Source of the DNA: DATARH01 sp050246595
GTDB taxonomy: Bacteria; Pseudomonadota; Alphaproteobacteria; ATCC43930; CGMCC-115725
Assembly: GCA_050246595.1 (NCBI GenBank)
Contig: JBFWVT010000112.1
Location: 1-12,231, forward strand
Direction of reading: 5' to 3'
Length of the DNA: 12,231 bases
Position 1 is the first letter of the stretch. Every line of letters starts with the position of its first letter. Position numbers and translations under genes: made by a program. Below are positions 6,036 to 12,231 of the stretch, in pieces. The notes below the pieces were generated by a model. It was given only the letters and a program-made list of their open reading frames with translations, was not told the origin of the DNA and did no database searches.

Positions 6036-7265
6036 CTAAACCGCGCCGTCTTCGTGCAGTTTCCTGATGTCAGCCTCGCTATAGCCGAGCCAGGAGAGCA
6101 CCTCGTCGGTGTGCTCGCCCAACAGCGGCGAGCGTTTGACCTCGGCCGGCGAGTCGGACAGCTGGATCGGCATCCCGACCTGCACGTAGCGGCCGCGCTC
6201 GGGGTGGTCGATCTCGACCAGCATGCCGCGCTCGTACAAGTCCCGGTCCTCGTAGATGTCCTTCATCGACAGGATCGGGCCGCACGGCACATCGACCTCG
6301 TTCAGCGCACTCATGACCTCCCATTTGGTCCGGGTCATCGTCCATTGCTCGATGATCGAGAAGCATTCCGGGATGTGCGACAGCCGCACCTCGGGGGTCG
6401 CGTAGTTCGGGTCGGCGATCAGCTCCTCGCGGCCGATGATCCGCATCAGCGGTTCCCAGGACGGCGGCTGAATGATCACGTACACATAATCGTTCGGACC
6501 GCCGGGAGCGCAGCGCAAGGCTGCGCCGGGCTGGCCGCCGCCCGAGGCGTTGCCGGCCCGCGGCACCTCCGCGCCGAATTCCTTGTTCGGGTATTCCGCC
6601 AGCGGACCCCGCGTCAGACGCTGCTGGTCGCGCATCTTGACCCGGCACAGATTGAGCACCGAATCCGCCATCGCCACCTGTACGCGCTGCCCCTTGCCGG
6701 TGCGCTCGCGCTGGTAGAGGGCGCCGAGAATGCCCGCGACGAGATGCACGCCGGTGCCGCTGTCGCCGATCTGCGCGCCGGTCACGGTCGGCGGCCCGTC
6801 CTCCCAGCCGGTTGTGCTGGCGGCGCCGCCCATGCATTGCGCGACATTTTCATAGGCCTTGAAATCGGCGTAGCGCCCCGGCCCGAACCCCTTGATCGAG
6901 GCATAGATGATGCGCGGGTTGATCTGCTGGATGCGCTCCCAGGTGAAACCCTGCCGGTCGAGCACGCCGGGGCCGAAATTCTCGACCATGACATCGCATT
7001 GCCGGATCATGTCTTCGAGGAGCTTCTTGCCGCCCGCAGACTTCAGATTGATTGTAATGCTGCGCTTGTTCGAGTTCAGCATCGTGAAGTAGAGGCTGTC
7101 GGCGCCCTTGATGTCGCGCAACTGCCCGCGCGTGATGTCGCCACGCCCCGGCATCTCGACCTTGATCACGTCGGCGCCCATCCAGGCCAGGAGCTGCGTC
7201 GCGGTCGGCGCCGCCTGCACGTGCCCCATGTCGAGAATGCGGACGCCTTCGAGAGCCTTGCTCAT
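6036..7265 (-). CDS. frc: Formyl-CoA:oxalate CoA-transferase homologue (class III, CaiB/BaiF)
   Basis: This 409-aa class III CoA-transferase matches Oxalobacter Frc closely along its length: ILDMGHVQAAPTATQ, DSLYFTMLNSNKRSI, VMVENFGPGVLDRQGFTWE, YENVAQC, GGAASTTGWEDGPPTV, and SPLLGEHTDEVL near the end. The catalytic Asp is D168 (QIGDSG; Asp169 in Oxalobacter). Gln17 (HVQ) and the glycine loop (SGGGQPG) are kept. Two differences stand out: Gln48 replaces Trp48 in TRGWLQD, and about 15 residues before the glycine loop are missing (409 against about 428 aa). The reaction would move CoA from formyl-CoA to oxalate or another acid and release formate for the formate dehydrogenase encoded just downstream. 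ATG 7265 was chosen because MSKALEG aligns with the family start and GGAG lies 9 bases upstream. Frc-type call firm; substrate less so. Confidence 0.85.
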   Translation of the reverse strand: MSKALEGVRILDMGHVQAAPTATQLLAWMGADVIKVEMPGRGDITRGQLRDIKGADSLYFTMLNSNKRSITINLKSAGGKKLLEDMIRQCDVMVENFGPGVLDRQGFTWERIQQINPRIIYASIKGFGPGRYADFKAYENVAQCMGGAASTTGWEDGPPTVTGAQIGDSGTGVHLVAGILGALYQRERTGKGQRVQVAMADSVLNLCRVKMRDQQRLTRGPLAEYPNKEFGAEVPRAGNASGGGQPGAALRCAPGGPNDYVYVIIQPPSWEPLMRIIGREELIADPNYATPEVRLSHIPECFSIIEQWTMTRTKWEVMSALNEVDVPCGPILSMKDIYEDRDLYERGMLVEIDHPERGRYVQVGMPIQLSDSPAEVKRSPLLGEHTDEVLSWLGYSEADIRKLHEDGAV

Positions 7266-7484
7266 CCAATCCCACTCCGTTGTCGTCCCGGCGCCGGCCG
7301 AGATCCACCGTTCCACCAGCGAGTCGCGGCCAAGTGGACCCCGGCTTTCGCCGGGGTGGCGGCTGCGGCGCCATTTATACATGATGTCCGGCGCAGGGGT
7401 AGCGGCGAAGCCGCCGCAAGGCCCGATGCGGAGGTCAGCGCCGCGCTTCGGCCGTTCCCATCGCGCCCGCGTATCGTCGGAGAC
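7266..7484. other. Divergent intergenic region between frc and the DUF2332 gene
   Basis: This gap should hold the promoters for both directions. A TATAAA (minus strand, 7380-7375) in otherwise GC-rich DNA is a possible frc -10 box, but I find no matching -35. The stretch also holds the dispersed hairpin at 7334-7356. No open frame here looks like a gene. Confidence 0.4.
7334..7356. repeat. Dispersed palindromic repeat (W-x-P-x-F-A-G type)
   Basis: GTGGACCCCGGCTTT followed by CGCCGGGG repeats the core at 4116-4138 with one base changed in the loop. The stem is CCCCGGC (7339-7345) and GCCGGGG (7350-7356). It lies in the leader region of frc, about 70 bases before its start. Confidence 0.65.
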
Positions 7485-8492
7485 ATGACCAAGGACGCCT
7501 TCACCAAATTGGCGGCAGTTTATTTGCGCTTCGCCGATGAGGAATATCGCGATCGATCGCCGCTCTATGAAGAAATCGCACGGGGAATCTCGTCAAGCGC
7601 GGAAGTGCTCGGCTTTCTGCTGACTCTCCCGCCAAATAAACGGCAGCCACATTTGCTGCTGGCGGCTGTGCGTCACCGGTGCGGCCTCGCCAGCGGGTGG
7701 CCGCAATTCCGTCGCGGTCTCCTGGCAAATCCCGATGCCGTTCGCTTGACCATGCTGACGCATTCAGTACAAACGAACGAACCGACGCGCTGTGCGACCC
7801 TGCTGCCCGTCTTTGCGCGGCTGCCGCAACCGCTGGCTTTGATCGAGGTCGGTGCCGCCGCCGGGCTGTGTCTCCTCCCCGACTTCTACGCTTACGATTA
7901 CGGCGATCGCATCGTCCGACCCGAGCGGAGCGAACCGGCACCGCCGGTGTTCCGTTGTACGGCCAGCGCAATGACGCCGCTGCCCTCGGCAATGCCGCGG
8001 ATCGTCTGGCGCGCCGGTCTCGATCTGAACCCGCTCGACGCCGCCGACCCTGCGCATGCCGAATGGCTGCGAACCCTGGTCTGGCCGGAACAGACGCAGC
8101 GCCTCGCCAACCTGCAGGCTGCGCTGGAAATTGCGGCTCTGTCTCGACCCCGAATCGAGAGGGGTGATCTGCTCGGGGGCGGACTCGCGCGGCTTTGCCG
8201 CGAAGCGCCGCAGTGCGCAACGCTGGTTATCTTCCACACGGCGGTGCTTGTCTATATCGAGTCGTCGTCGGAGCGGCAGGCGTTCGGCGAGCGAGCAATG
8301 TCGCTGAGCGACTACTAGATATCCAATGAATCTCCCCGCCTGCTGCCCGCGATCGCAGACCGCGCCGGAGAGACGGTGCCGCACGGTCGTTATCTGCTCT
8401 CGGTAAACGGGTCTCCGATGGCATGGGCCGACCCGCACGGAGCCGCCCTCGATTGGATTGGCGATGGCGCGAGGCCGGTGAGCGAGGCGTGA
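7485..8492 (+). pseudogene. DUF2332 family gene interrupted by an in-frame amber codon
   Basis: The gene would give 335 aa, the normal DUF2332 length, but TAG at 8316-8318 stops it after 277 aa (ends AMSLSDY). The same frame continues without any shift: ISNESPRLLPAI, then GRYLLSVNGSPMAWADPHGA, ending at TGA 8490-8492. The N-terminal part has the family features RFADEEYRDRSPLYEEIA, LPPNKRQPHLLLAAVR, QTNEPTRCATLLPVFA, LALIEVGAAAGLCLLPDFY and LVIFHTAVLVYI. Family members have Trp before ISNE, so one G-to-A change at 8317 (TGG to TAG) explains the break. The missing 57 residues are a conserved part, so the short product is probably not functional unless the amber codon is suppressed. Function of the family is unknown. 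GGAG lies only 2 bases before ATG 7485. It diverges from frc. Confidence 0.8.
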
Positions 8493-8603
8493 CACGCCGC
8501 GCTTCTCTTGATGTTGCCAGGGATTGCCGGAGCCGGCCCGTACCCGGCACTATCGCAGCGAAGGCAGACCGAGCCCGGTTTCTGTAACAGCGAGGGAACG
8601 GCG

Positions 8604-9812
8604 ATGACGGGCGCAGGACGCACCTCCCGGTCGGGCGACGACGGCAAACTGCCGGAGGACGAACGCGCGCTGCTGGAGCGTGCCCGCACCCTAATTCCGC
8701 GCCTCGCCGAGCGCGCCCCGGAAGCGACCGCGTCGCGCACGCTGCCGCCCGCAACGATCGCCGAGTATCACGATGCCGGCATCCTGCGCATCCTTCAGCC
8801 GCGTCGCTTCGGCGGCTTGCAGGGCCGGTTCAGCCTGTTCTCCCGCATCGCCGAGGAGCTGAGCTGGGGCTGCGCCTCGTCGGGCTGGGTCTATGCCGTA
8901 CTGGCCGAGCACCAATGGATCATCGCGCAATACCCGGAGCGGGCGCAGATCGACGTCTGGGGCGACGACAAGCTGGCGGTTGCCTCGTCGTCGCTGGCGC
9001 CGCGCGCCGGGGCCGAGCGGGTGCCAGGCGGCGGCTGGCGATTGAGCGGCCGGTATCCGTTTTCGAGCGGTTGCGACTACGCGCAATGGGCCATTGTCGG
9101 CGCGTTTCTCGGCGAGATCGGCGACCCGCGCCACATTGCTTATCTGTTGGTGCCGCTTTCCGAGGTCGAGATCGTCGATGACTGGCACGTTCTCGGGCTG
9201 GCCGGCACCAGCAGCAAGTCGCTGCTGCTGCGCGACGTTTTCGTGCCGGAGCACCGCGCTGTCATGGTCGCCGATCTGTTTGCAGGCACTCCGCCCGGCG
9301 CGCTGGTCCATCCCGATTATCCGGTGCTGCGCGCGCCGCGCGGCTATCTCGTATCGTTTTCGCTGCCGACCGTGTGCATCGCGCTCGGCGGCTGCGCGCT
9401 CGACATCGTGTGCCGGGCATTGCCGGGGCGGTTGTCGCGCGGCGTCACAAAGCTCGCCGAATCCGAGGTCGTGCAGATGAACCTCGGCGAGGCCGCCGCT
9501 GCGATCGACGCCGCAACGACGCTGCTGCATCACGGGCGTGACCTGACGACCGCCGAGGTCGGCTCCGGCCGCCGCATCGCTCCGGCCGAGGCGCTGCGCG
9601 TGCGGCGCGACATGGTCTGGGCACAGCACCAGGTCGGCTGGGCGCTGGAGCGGTTGTGCGAACTGTGCGGCGCGCGCTGGGTCTATGACAGCGACCCGTT
9701 GCAGGAGATCCGGCGCGACGTGATGACCATCCTGACGCACCACGCCGCCAACCGTCAGGCCGCCTATGCGCCGTATGGCAGCCTGCTTCTCGGCAATGCG
9801 GCGGGCCATTGA
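8604..9812 (+). CDS. Acyl-CoA dehydrogenase-fold flavin-dependent monooxygenase (group D, HsaA/HpaB-like)
   Basis: This is a 402-aa protein of the two-component flavin monooxygenase group (oxygenase part) that hydroxylates aromatic or polycyclic substrates using reduced flavin from a separate reductase. Seen in sequence: an N-terminal helical region with GILRILQPRRFGG; SWGCASSGWVYAVLAEHQ; a middle beta domain with GWRLSGRYPFSSGCDYAQW and VLGLAGTSSKSLLLRDVFVPEH; and a C-terminal helical domain ending DPLQEIRRDVMTILTHHAAN, with the conserved R-D-x3-x4-H layout of HsaA-type enzymes. Length fits (about 390-410 aa). ATG 8604 follows GAGGGA at 7 bases. No flavin reductase lies nearby. A short-chain dehydrogenase follows 115 bp downstream on the same strand, so the two may share a pathway. 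Substrate unknown. A plain acyl-CoA dehydrogenase is less likely. Confidence 0.75.
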   Translation: MTGAGRTSRSGDDGKLPEDERALLERARTLIPRLAERAPEATASRTLPPATIAEYHDAGILRILQPRRFGGLQGRFSLFSRIAEELSWGCASSGWVYAVLAEHQWIIAQYPERAQIDVWGDDKLAVASSSLAPRAGAERVPGGGWRLSGRYPFSSGCDYAQWAIVGAFLGEIGDPRHIAYLLVPLSEVEIVDDWHVLGLAGTSSKSLLLRDVFVPEHRAVMVADLFAGTPPGALVHPDYPVLRAPRGYLVSFSLPTVCIALGGCALDIVCRALPGRLSRGVTKLAESEVVQMNLGEAAAAIDAATTLLHHGRDLTTAEVGSGRRIAPAEALRVRRDMVWAQHQVGWALERLCELCGARWVYDSDPLQEIRRDVMTILTHHAANRQAAYAPYGSLLLGNAAGH

Positions 9813-9813
9813 C

Positions 9814-9834
9814 GCCGTCGCCGAATTCGACGGC
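9814..9834 (+). terminator. Hairpin just after the monooxygenase gene
   Basis: GCCGTCG (9814-9820) pairs with CGACGGC (9828-9834) across a 7-base loop, starting 2 bases past the stop codon. No T run follows, so it may be a weak terminator or an mRNA 3'-end stabiliser. Confidence 0.3.
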
Positions 9835-9927
9835 AACCGGAGTATCGCAGCACTCAGGATAAGCCGCTTGCCCCATTGATGCCGGCGGGCAATCCTCGAC
9901 CTCGCGCAGCATAGCGGGAGGCCGATC

Positions 9928-10731
9928 ATGCGTCTGGCGGGGAAGATCGCAATTGTTGTCGGCGCCGGGCAGAGTCCGGGGGAGGGCATCGGCAACGGCC
10001 GTGCCACCGTATTGCGCTTTGTGCAGGAGGGCGCCCGGGTGCTCGCCGTCGATCGCGACCTTGCCGCAGCCGAGGTAACGGCAACGCTGGCGGCGAAGGA
10101 GGGCGGCGCGTGCGTCCCGTTCCAGGCCGACGTGACGCGCGAGGCGACGCTTGCCGCCGCGATGGAGGAAGCCATGCGGCGCTGGGGCCGGATCGACATC
10201 CTGCACAACAATGTCGGGGTCAGCGTCGGGGGCGGCGACAAGCCGATCGACGAGCTGACCGAGGAGGTCTTCGACCTGGTCTCGGCGATCAACCTGCGCG
10301 GCACGATCATGGCCTGCAAGCACGTGCTGCCGATCATGCGACAGCAGCGCGCCGGCGCGATCGTCAACATCTCCTCGGTGGCGGCCTTCGAGAACACTTA
10401 TCCGCTTGTGACCTACAAAGTCACCAAGGCCGGGATGATCGCCTTTACCGAGCAGCTCGCCTTGCAGAACGCGCCTTACGGCATTCGCGCCAACTGTATT
10501 CTTCCGGGCCTGATGGATACGCCGATGGCGGTCGATACGCGCGCTCGCGCCAGCAACCGCAGCCGGGCCGAAGTCGCCGCCGAGCGCGACGCCAAGGTGC
10601 CGTTGCGCGGCAGGATGGGGACCGGCTGGGACGTCGCCAACGCCGCGCTGTTCCTCGCCTCGGACGAAGCGAACTTTATTACCGGTGTGGCGCTTCCGGT
10701 GGATGGCGGCGCGCTGGTCAAAATCGGCTAG
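9928..10731 (+). CDS. Short-chain dehydrogenase/reductase (classical SDR)
   Basis: This is a 267-aa classical SDR, a soluble NAD(P)-dependent oxidoreductase. The nucleotide-binding loop is GAGQSPGEGIGNGRA (residues 12-26), longer than the usual GxxxGIG and typical of one SDR branch. DRD (42-44) after strand two suggests NAD(H) preference. NNVG (94-97) replaces the common NNAG. The catalytic residues are Ser150 (NISS), Tyr163 and Lys167 (YKVTK), with Asn122 (INLRG) completing the tetrad. The end, FITGVALPVDGGALVKIG, is also typical. ATG 9928 follows GGGAGG at 6 bases. It probably works on an alcohol or ketone related to the preceding monooxygenase, but nothing in the sequence fixes the substrate. 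Confidence 0.88.
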   Translation: MRLAGKIAIVVGAGQSPGEGIGNGRATVLRFVQEGARVLAVDRDLAAAEVTATLAAKEGGACVPFQADVTREATLAAAMEEAMRRWGRIDILHNNVGVSVGGGDKPIDELTEEVFDLVSAINLRGTIMACKHVLPIMRQQRAGAIVNISSVAAFENTYPLVTYKVTKAGMIAFTEQLALQNAPYGIRANCILPGLMDTPMAVDTRARASNRSRAEVAAERDAKVPLRGRMGTGWDVANAALFLASDEANFITGVALPVDGGALVKIG

Positions 10732-10750
10732 CCCGCCACTTTTCGAAGAG

Positions 10751-10775
10751 CGGAACCCGGAATCCATGTGTGGAC
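10751..10775. repeat. Dispersed repeat fragment (ATGGATTCCGG type)
   Basis: Read on the minus strand it contains CACATGGATTCCGGGTTCCG, which resembles the ACATGGATACCGG part of the repeat at 1126-1154. It marks the point where the SDR region gives way to the decayed mobile-element region. Weak on its own. Confidence 0.35.
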
Positions 10776-10833
10776 GGCCCCCGGTTTGCAAGGTGTGGCG
10801 GCTGAATGGGTCTGGTTGGTGCGGTCATGTGTC

Positions 10834-11039
10834 CGGCCTTTGTGCGATAGCACGGTGGTCCGGGCGCATGTCTCGGCAGCCGGTGCCAAAGGGGGCAGCA
10901 TGGCCAGGCACTCGGTCGCTCTCGCGGCGGGTTTTCGACCAAGATCCACCTCAAGACCGACTTTGACGGCCTGCCCCTTGCCATCCATCTGACTGGGGGC
11001 GAAGCCAGCGACAGCCGGCAATTTGAAATCCTGCTCGAT
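10834..11039 (+). pseudogene. IS5-family transposase fragment, frameshifted
   Basis: A central piece of about 65 residues of an IS5-family DDE transposase. It begins near LCDSTVVRAHVSAAGAKGG, with the Asp of DST as one catalytic residue, and after a frame change continues QALGRSRGGFSTKIHLKTDF, then DGLPLAIHLTGGEASDSRQF and EILLD. One missing base near 10896 (GGGGGCAGCATGG where GGGGGCCAGCATGG would be in frame) explains the shift. Similarity stops abruptly at about 11039. Both ends of the transposase and both inverted repeats are missing, so this is a dead remnant. Confidence 0.75.
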
Positions 11040-11165
11040 CGTCACCGGGCCGTCTGCGAGAAGCGCGTTCTTGGCGGCTTCGTTCGCTATCTCGAAAAGC
11101 CGCGCGATCGTCGCGGGTTCGGCCTGGTCCCGGCGTGGTTGCCGGCGCTTGCTGGTGTCGGACAT
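11036..11165 (-). pseudogene. N-terminal coding fragment of an unrecognised gene
   Basis: A minus-strand frame opens at ATG 11165 with GGAAGGGA about 10 bases upstream and reads MSDTSKRRQPRRDQAEPATI, then an amphipathic helix around ARLFEIANEAAKNALLADG. Near 11039 it runs into the IS5-family remnant, whose complement supplies the rest of the open frame, so the original C-terminus is gone. The helical, basic N-terminus and the ribosome binding site make it look like real former coding sequence. I do not recognise the family. Confidence 0.35.
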
Positions 11166-11667
11166 TGCTCTGTGTTCCCTTCCAGGGGATAAGTGCGGCC
11201 CGGCGTCTGGAAAGGCGCACAGTGTCGCCCGCGCATGCTTTTAGGCTTTCGCCTTGGACATTCGCACACGCACGCCGGACGTAATCTGTTGAGGGTCTTC
11301 ACTGCGCATAGCCTTTCCGGGGGCTGCCGGGAGCACGCGCCGGGTCGGCGACAATTGCAACCCTCGATCAACGATGCCCCAGAAATCGCTTCTGCGACCC
11401 GTACACGCGCGGAAGCGTCGACCCGGTTGTTTGCCAGGCCGAAATCATCTCAAGGCTATCGGACGGCCCGCATATGACGGAACAGCGGTGCTGCGCAAAG
11501 GGTGTCCTTCCGCAACCGGATGCGGCCGGCCAAGTCGAAGCTTCAGCCTCATGTAGCCATTGGCTGCCCCGCAAGCTTGCGGGTGGCCGAGTGATTCGCA
11601 ATTCTTCGGCAGCGTCGTTCACCTGAACAGTGAGAACACAGCGCCTCGCATCGCGGAGCTGCCTGTT
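11166..11667. other. Gene-poor stretch before the HTH gene
   Basis: About 500 bases with no frame I can support. Open frames on both strands are short, lack ribosome binding sites and have unconvincing composition. The only clear structure is the palindrome at 11568-11583. It is probably leftover accessory DNA. Confidence 0.5.
11568..11583. promoter_or_regulatory. Perfect 16-bp palindrome upstream of the HTH gene
   Basis: CCCGCAAGCTTGCGGG is fully self-complementary. With one bulged base (11567) the pairing extends out to GGC/GCC (11562-11564 and 11586-11588). It lies 84 bp before the start of an HTH protein of antitoxin type, so an operator for autoregulation is possible. A cruciform or a terminator stem is the alternative. 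Confidence 0.35.
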
Positions 11668-11994
11668 ATGGATGGAGCACAAGCCGGCGATCACAGCCTT
11701 CTCGGCATTGGGCTCTATACCCTGGCCGAAGCCTCCCGCTTGACCGGCATTCCGGCATCGCGGCTGCGACGCTGGCTCTGCGGCTACACCTATCGCACCG
11801 GTGACGACATTGTGACCGCTGCGCCGGTGTGGCCGCGCCAGGTTCCGGACGTAGACGGGACGGTCGGCCTCGGCTTTCTCGATTTGATCGAGGCCCGCTT
11901 TGTTGACGCGTTCCGCAAAGCGTCCGTGCCGTTGCCGATCGTTCGGCGCTGCGCCGCGCGCGCACGCGCGCTGATCGCATTAGCTGGTTCGTGA
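11668..11994 (+). pseudogene. HTH/DUF433-like (VapB45-type antitoxin) gene, 3' truncated
   Basis: 108 codons from ATG 11668 (GGAG 9 bases upstream). GLYTLAEASRLTGIPASRLR is a MerR-like winged HTH start, followed by WLCGYTYR, then PVWPRQVPD, LGFLDLIEARFVDAFRKA and RRCAARARALIA. This is the N-terminal half of DNA-binding proteins of about 220 aa that carry a later DUF433-type domain and often pair with a PIN-like toxin gene downstream. Similarity stops at the TTA codon ending at 11982. Four unrelated codons and a TGA follow. The C-terminal half and any toxin partner are missing. A 39-bp copy of its last genuine codons is found again at 12010-12048, next to IS630. Family placement is from pattern recognition and moderate in confidence. 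Confidence 0.6.
11944..11982 (+). repeat. 39-bp direct repeat, copy 1
   Basis: Identical over 39 bases to 12010-12048. It begins CGGCGCTGCG, contains 17 alternating purine-pyrimidine bases (11955-11971), and ends CTGATCGCATTA. It is native coding sequence of the HTH gene. Its right edge is the same TA that precedes IS630 in copy 2. Confidence 0.9.
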
Positions 11995-12009
11995 TTGCCA
12001 GCTTCTTGC

Positions 12010-12048
12010 CGGCGCTGCGCCGCGCGCGCACGCGCGCTGATCGCATTA
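12010..12048 (+). repeat. 39-bp direct repeat, copy 2, abutting IS630
   Basis: Exact second copy, offset by 66 bp, separated from copy 1 by 27 bp (11983-12009) of unknown origin that includes a small GCTGG/CCAGC inverted repeat. Its final TA (12047-12048) is the IS630 target dinucleotide. Confidence 0.9.
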
Positions 12049-12231
12049 GAGTGTGATCGGGTCTGGTTGAAACGGGATAGGGGTTCCCCGGCGCGGGGAT
12101 CTCTGCGCAAGATGCCGGCTGGGGGGCGGAGGCCAGCACGCATGCCCAGACCCTATTCACAGGATTTGCGAGACCGAGTGGTGGCATCGGTGAGGGGCGG
12201 TCGCTCGCGCCGCGCCACCGCGAAGACATTC
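12049..12231 (+). mobile_element. IS630-family insertion sequence, right copy (partial)
   Basis: Starts GAGTGTGATCGGGTCTGG after TA and equals the reverse complement of 553-735 with one change at 12116. It reads outward, opposite to the left copy. The window ends inside it. Confidence 0.9.
12142..12231 (+). CDS. IS630-family transposase, N-terminus only
   Basis: ATG 12142 opens MPRPYSQDLRDRV and continues VASVRGGRSRRATAKTF, the same 30 residues as the left copy, through the first part of the DNA-binding domain. The gene continues past the window end. The upstream 93 bp up to the IS end is non-coding leader shared with the left copy. Confidence 0.85.
   Translation, partial: MPRPYSQDLRDRVVASVRGGRSRRATAKTF

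Noticed and set aside
4571..6067. 498-codon plus-strand open frame opposite fdhB
   Set aside because: It is the antisense frame of fdhB, and its end reads through the dispersed repeat (PSPQPSPPGRGE), not a domain.
7266..7382. Longer frc start at 7382
   Set aside because: The extra residues come from the dispersed repeat and do not align with Frc. ATG 7265 has a ribosome binding site and matches the family start.
5853..7484. Upstream extension of the DUF2332 frame by more than 500 codons
   Set aside because: It would run antisense through the whole of frc. Family similarity begins at ATG 7485.
8691..10397. 568-codon open frame on the minus strand opposite the monooxygenase and SDR
   Set aside because: It is antisense to two genes with clear family motifs and ribosome binding sites. 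Its translation is rich in Arg, Ala and Ser with no recognisable domain, as expected in high-GC DNA.
9445..10791. 448-codon minus-strand open frame over the same region
   Set aside because: Another antisense shadow of the SDR. No motif or start signal.
11475..11628. Short plus-strand frame starting MTEQRCC
   Set aside because: About 50 codons with no ribosome binding site and no recognisable similarity. Not enough to call a gene.
11368..11694. 108-codon minus-strand open frame in the gene-poor stretch
   Set aside because: No start signal. Its composition gives no sign of selection, and it overlaps the palindrome and the HTH gene start.
11955..12037. Alternating CG tracts as a possible CRISPR-like or tandem array
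   Set aside because: There are only two copies, both explained by the 39-bp duplication of coding sequence.

Overview
The window is GC-rich DNA that looks alphaproteobacterial, from its codon use, its gene families and its dispersed intergenic repeats (short palindromic elements that would read W-x-P-x-F-A-G). I cannot name a genus. Its two ends are inverted partial copies of one IS630-family element with transposase genes pointing outward, so about 11.3 kb is bracketed like the inside of a composite transposon. The outer ends of both copies lie outside the window.

Left to centre, minus strand, read from 7265 down to 735: a formyl-CoA:oxalate CoA-transferase homologue (frc-type), then a two-subunit NAD-dependent formate dehydrogenase made of a NuoE-NuoF fusion subunit (fdhB) and a molybdenum/tungsten catalytic subunit (fdhA), then a small DUF3574 lipoprotein-like gene whose stop codon sits on the IS630 junction. 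Frc would exchange CoA between formyl-CoA and oxalate or a related acid. The formate released would be oxidised to CO2 by FdhAB, giving NADH. The oxalyl-CoA decarboxylase that would close this cycle is not in the window. The Frc has Gln where the Oxalobacter enzyme has Trp48, so its acid substrate is open. All three spacers in this gene string carry palindromic repeats.

Centre to right, plus strand: a DUF2332 gene split by a single in-frame amber codon exactly where a Trp is expected; a group D (acyl-CoA dehydrogenase fold) flavin-dependent monooxygenase; and a short-chain dehydrogenase. The last two have their own ribosome binding sites and may act together on an unknown substrate.

Right end: a decayed accessory region of about 1.3 kb. 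It holds a frameshifted IS5-family transposase fragment, an unrecognised minus-strand N-terminal coding fragment, a perfect 16-bp palindrome, and an HTH/DUF433-like (antitoxin-type) gene cut short at a TA. A 39-bp piece of that gene is repeated 66 bp downstream and runs straight into the right IS630 copy. I saw no tRNA, rRNA or CRISPR array.
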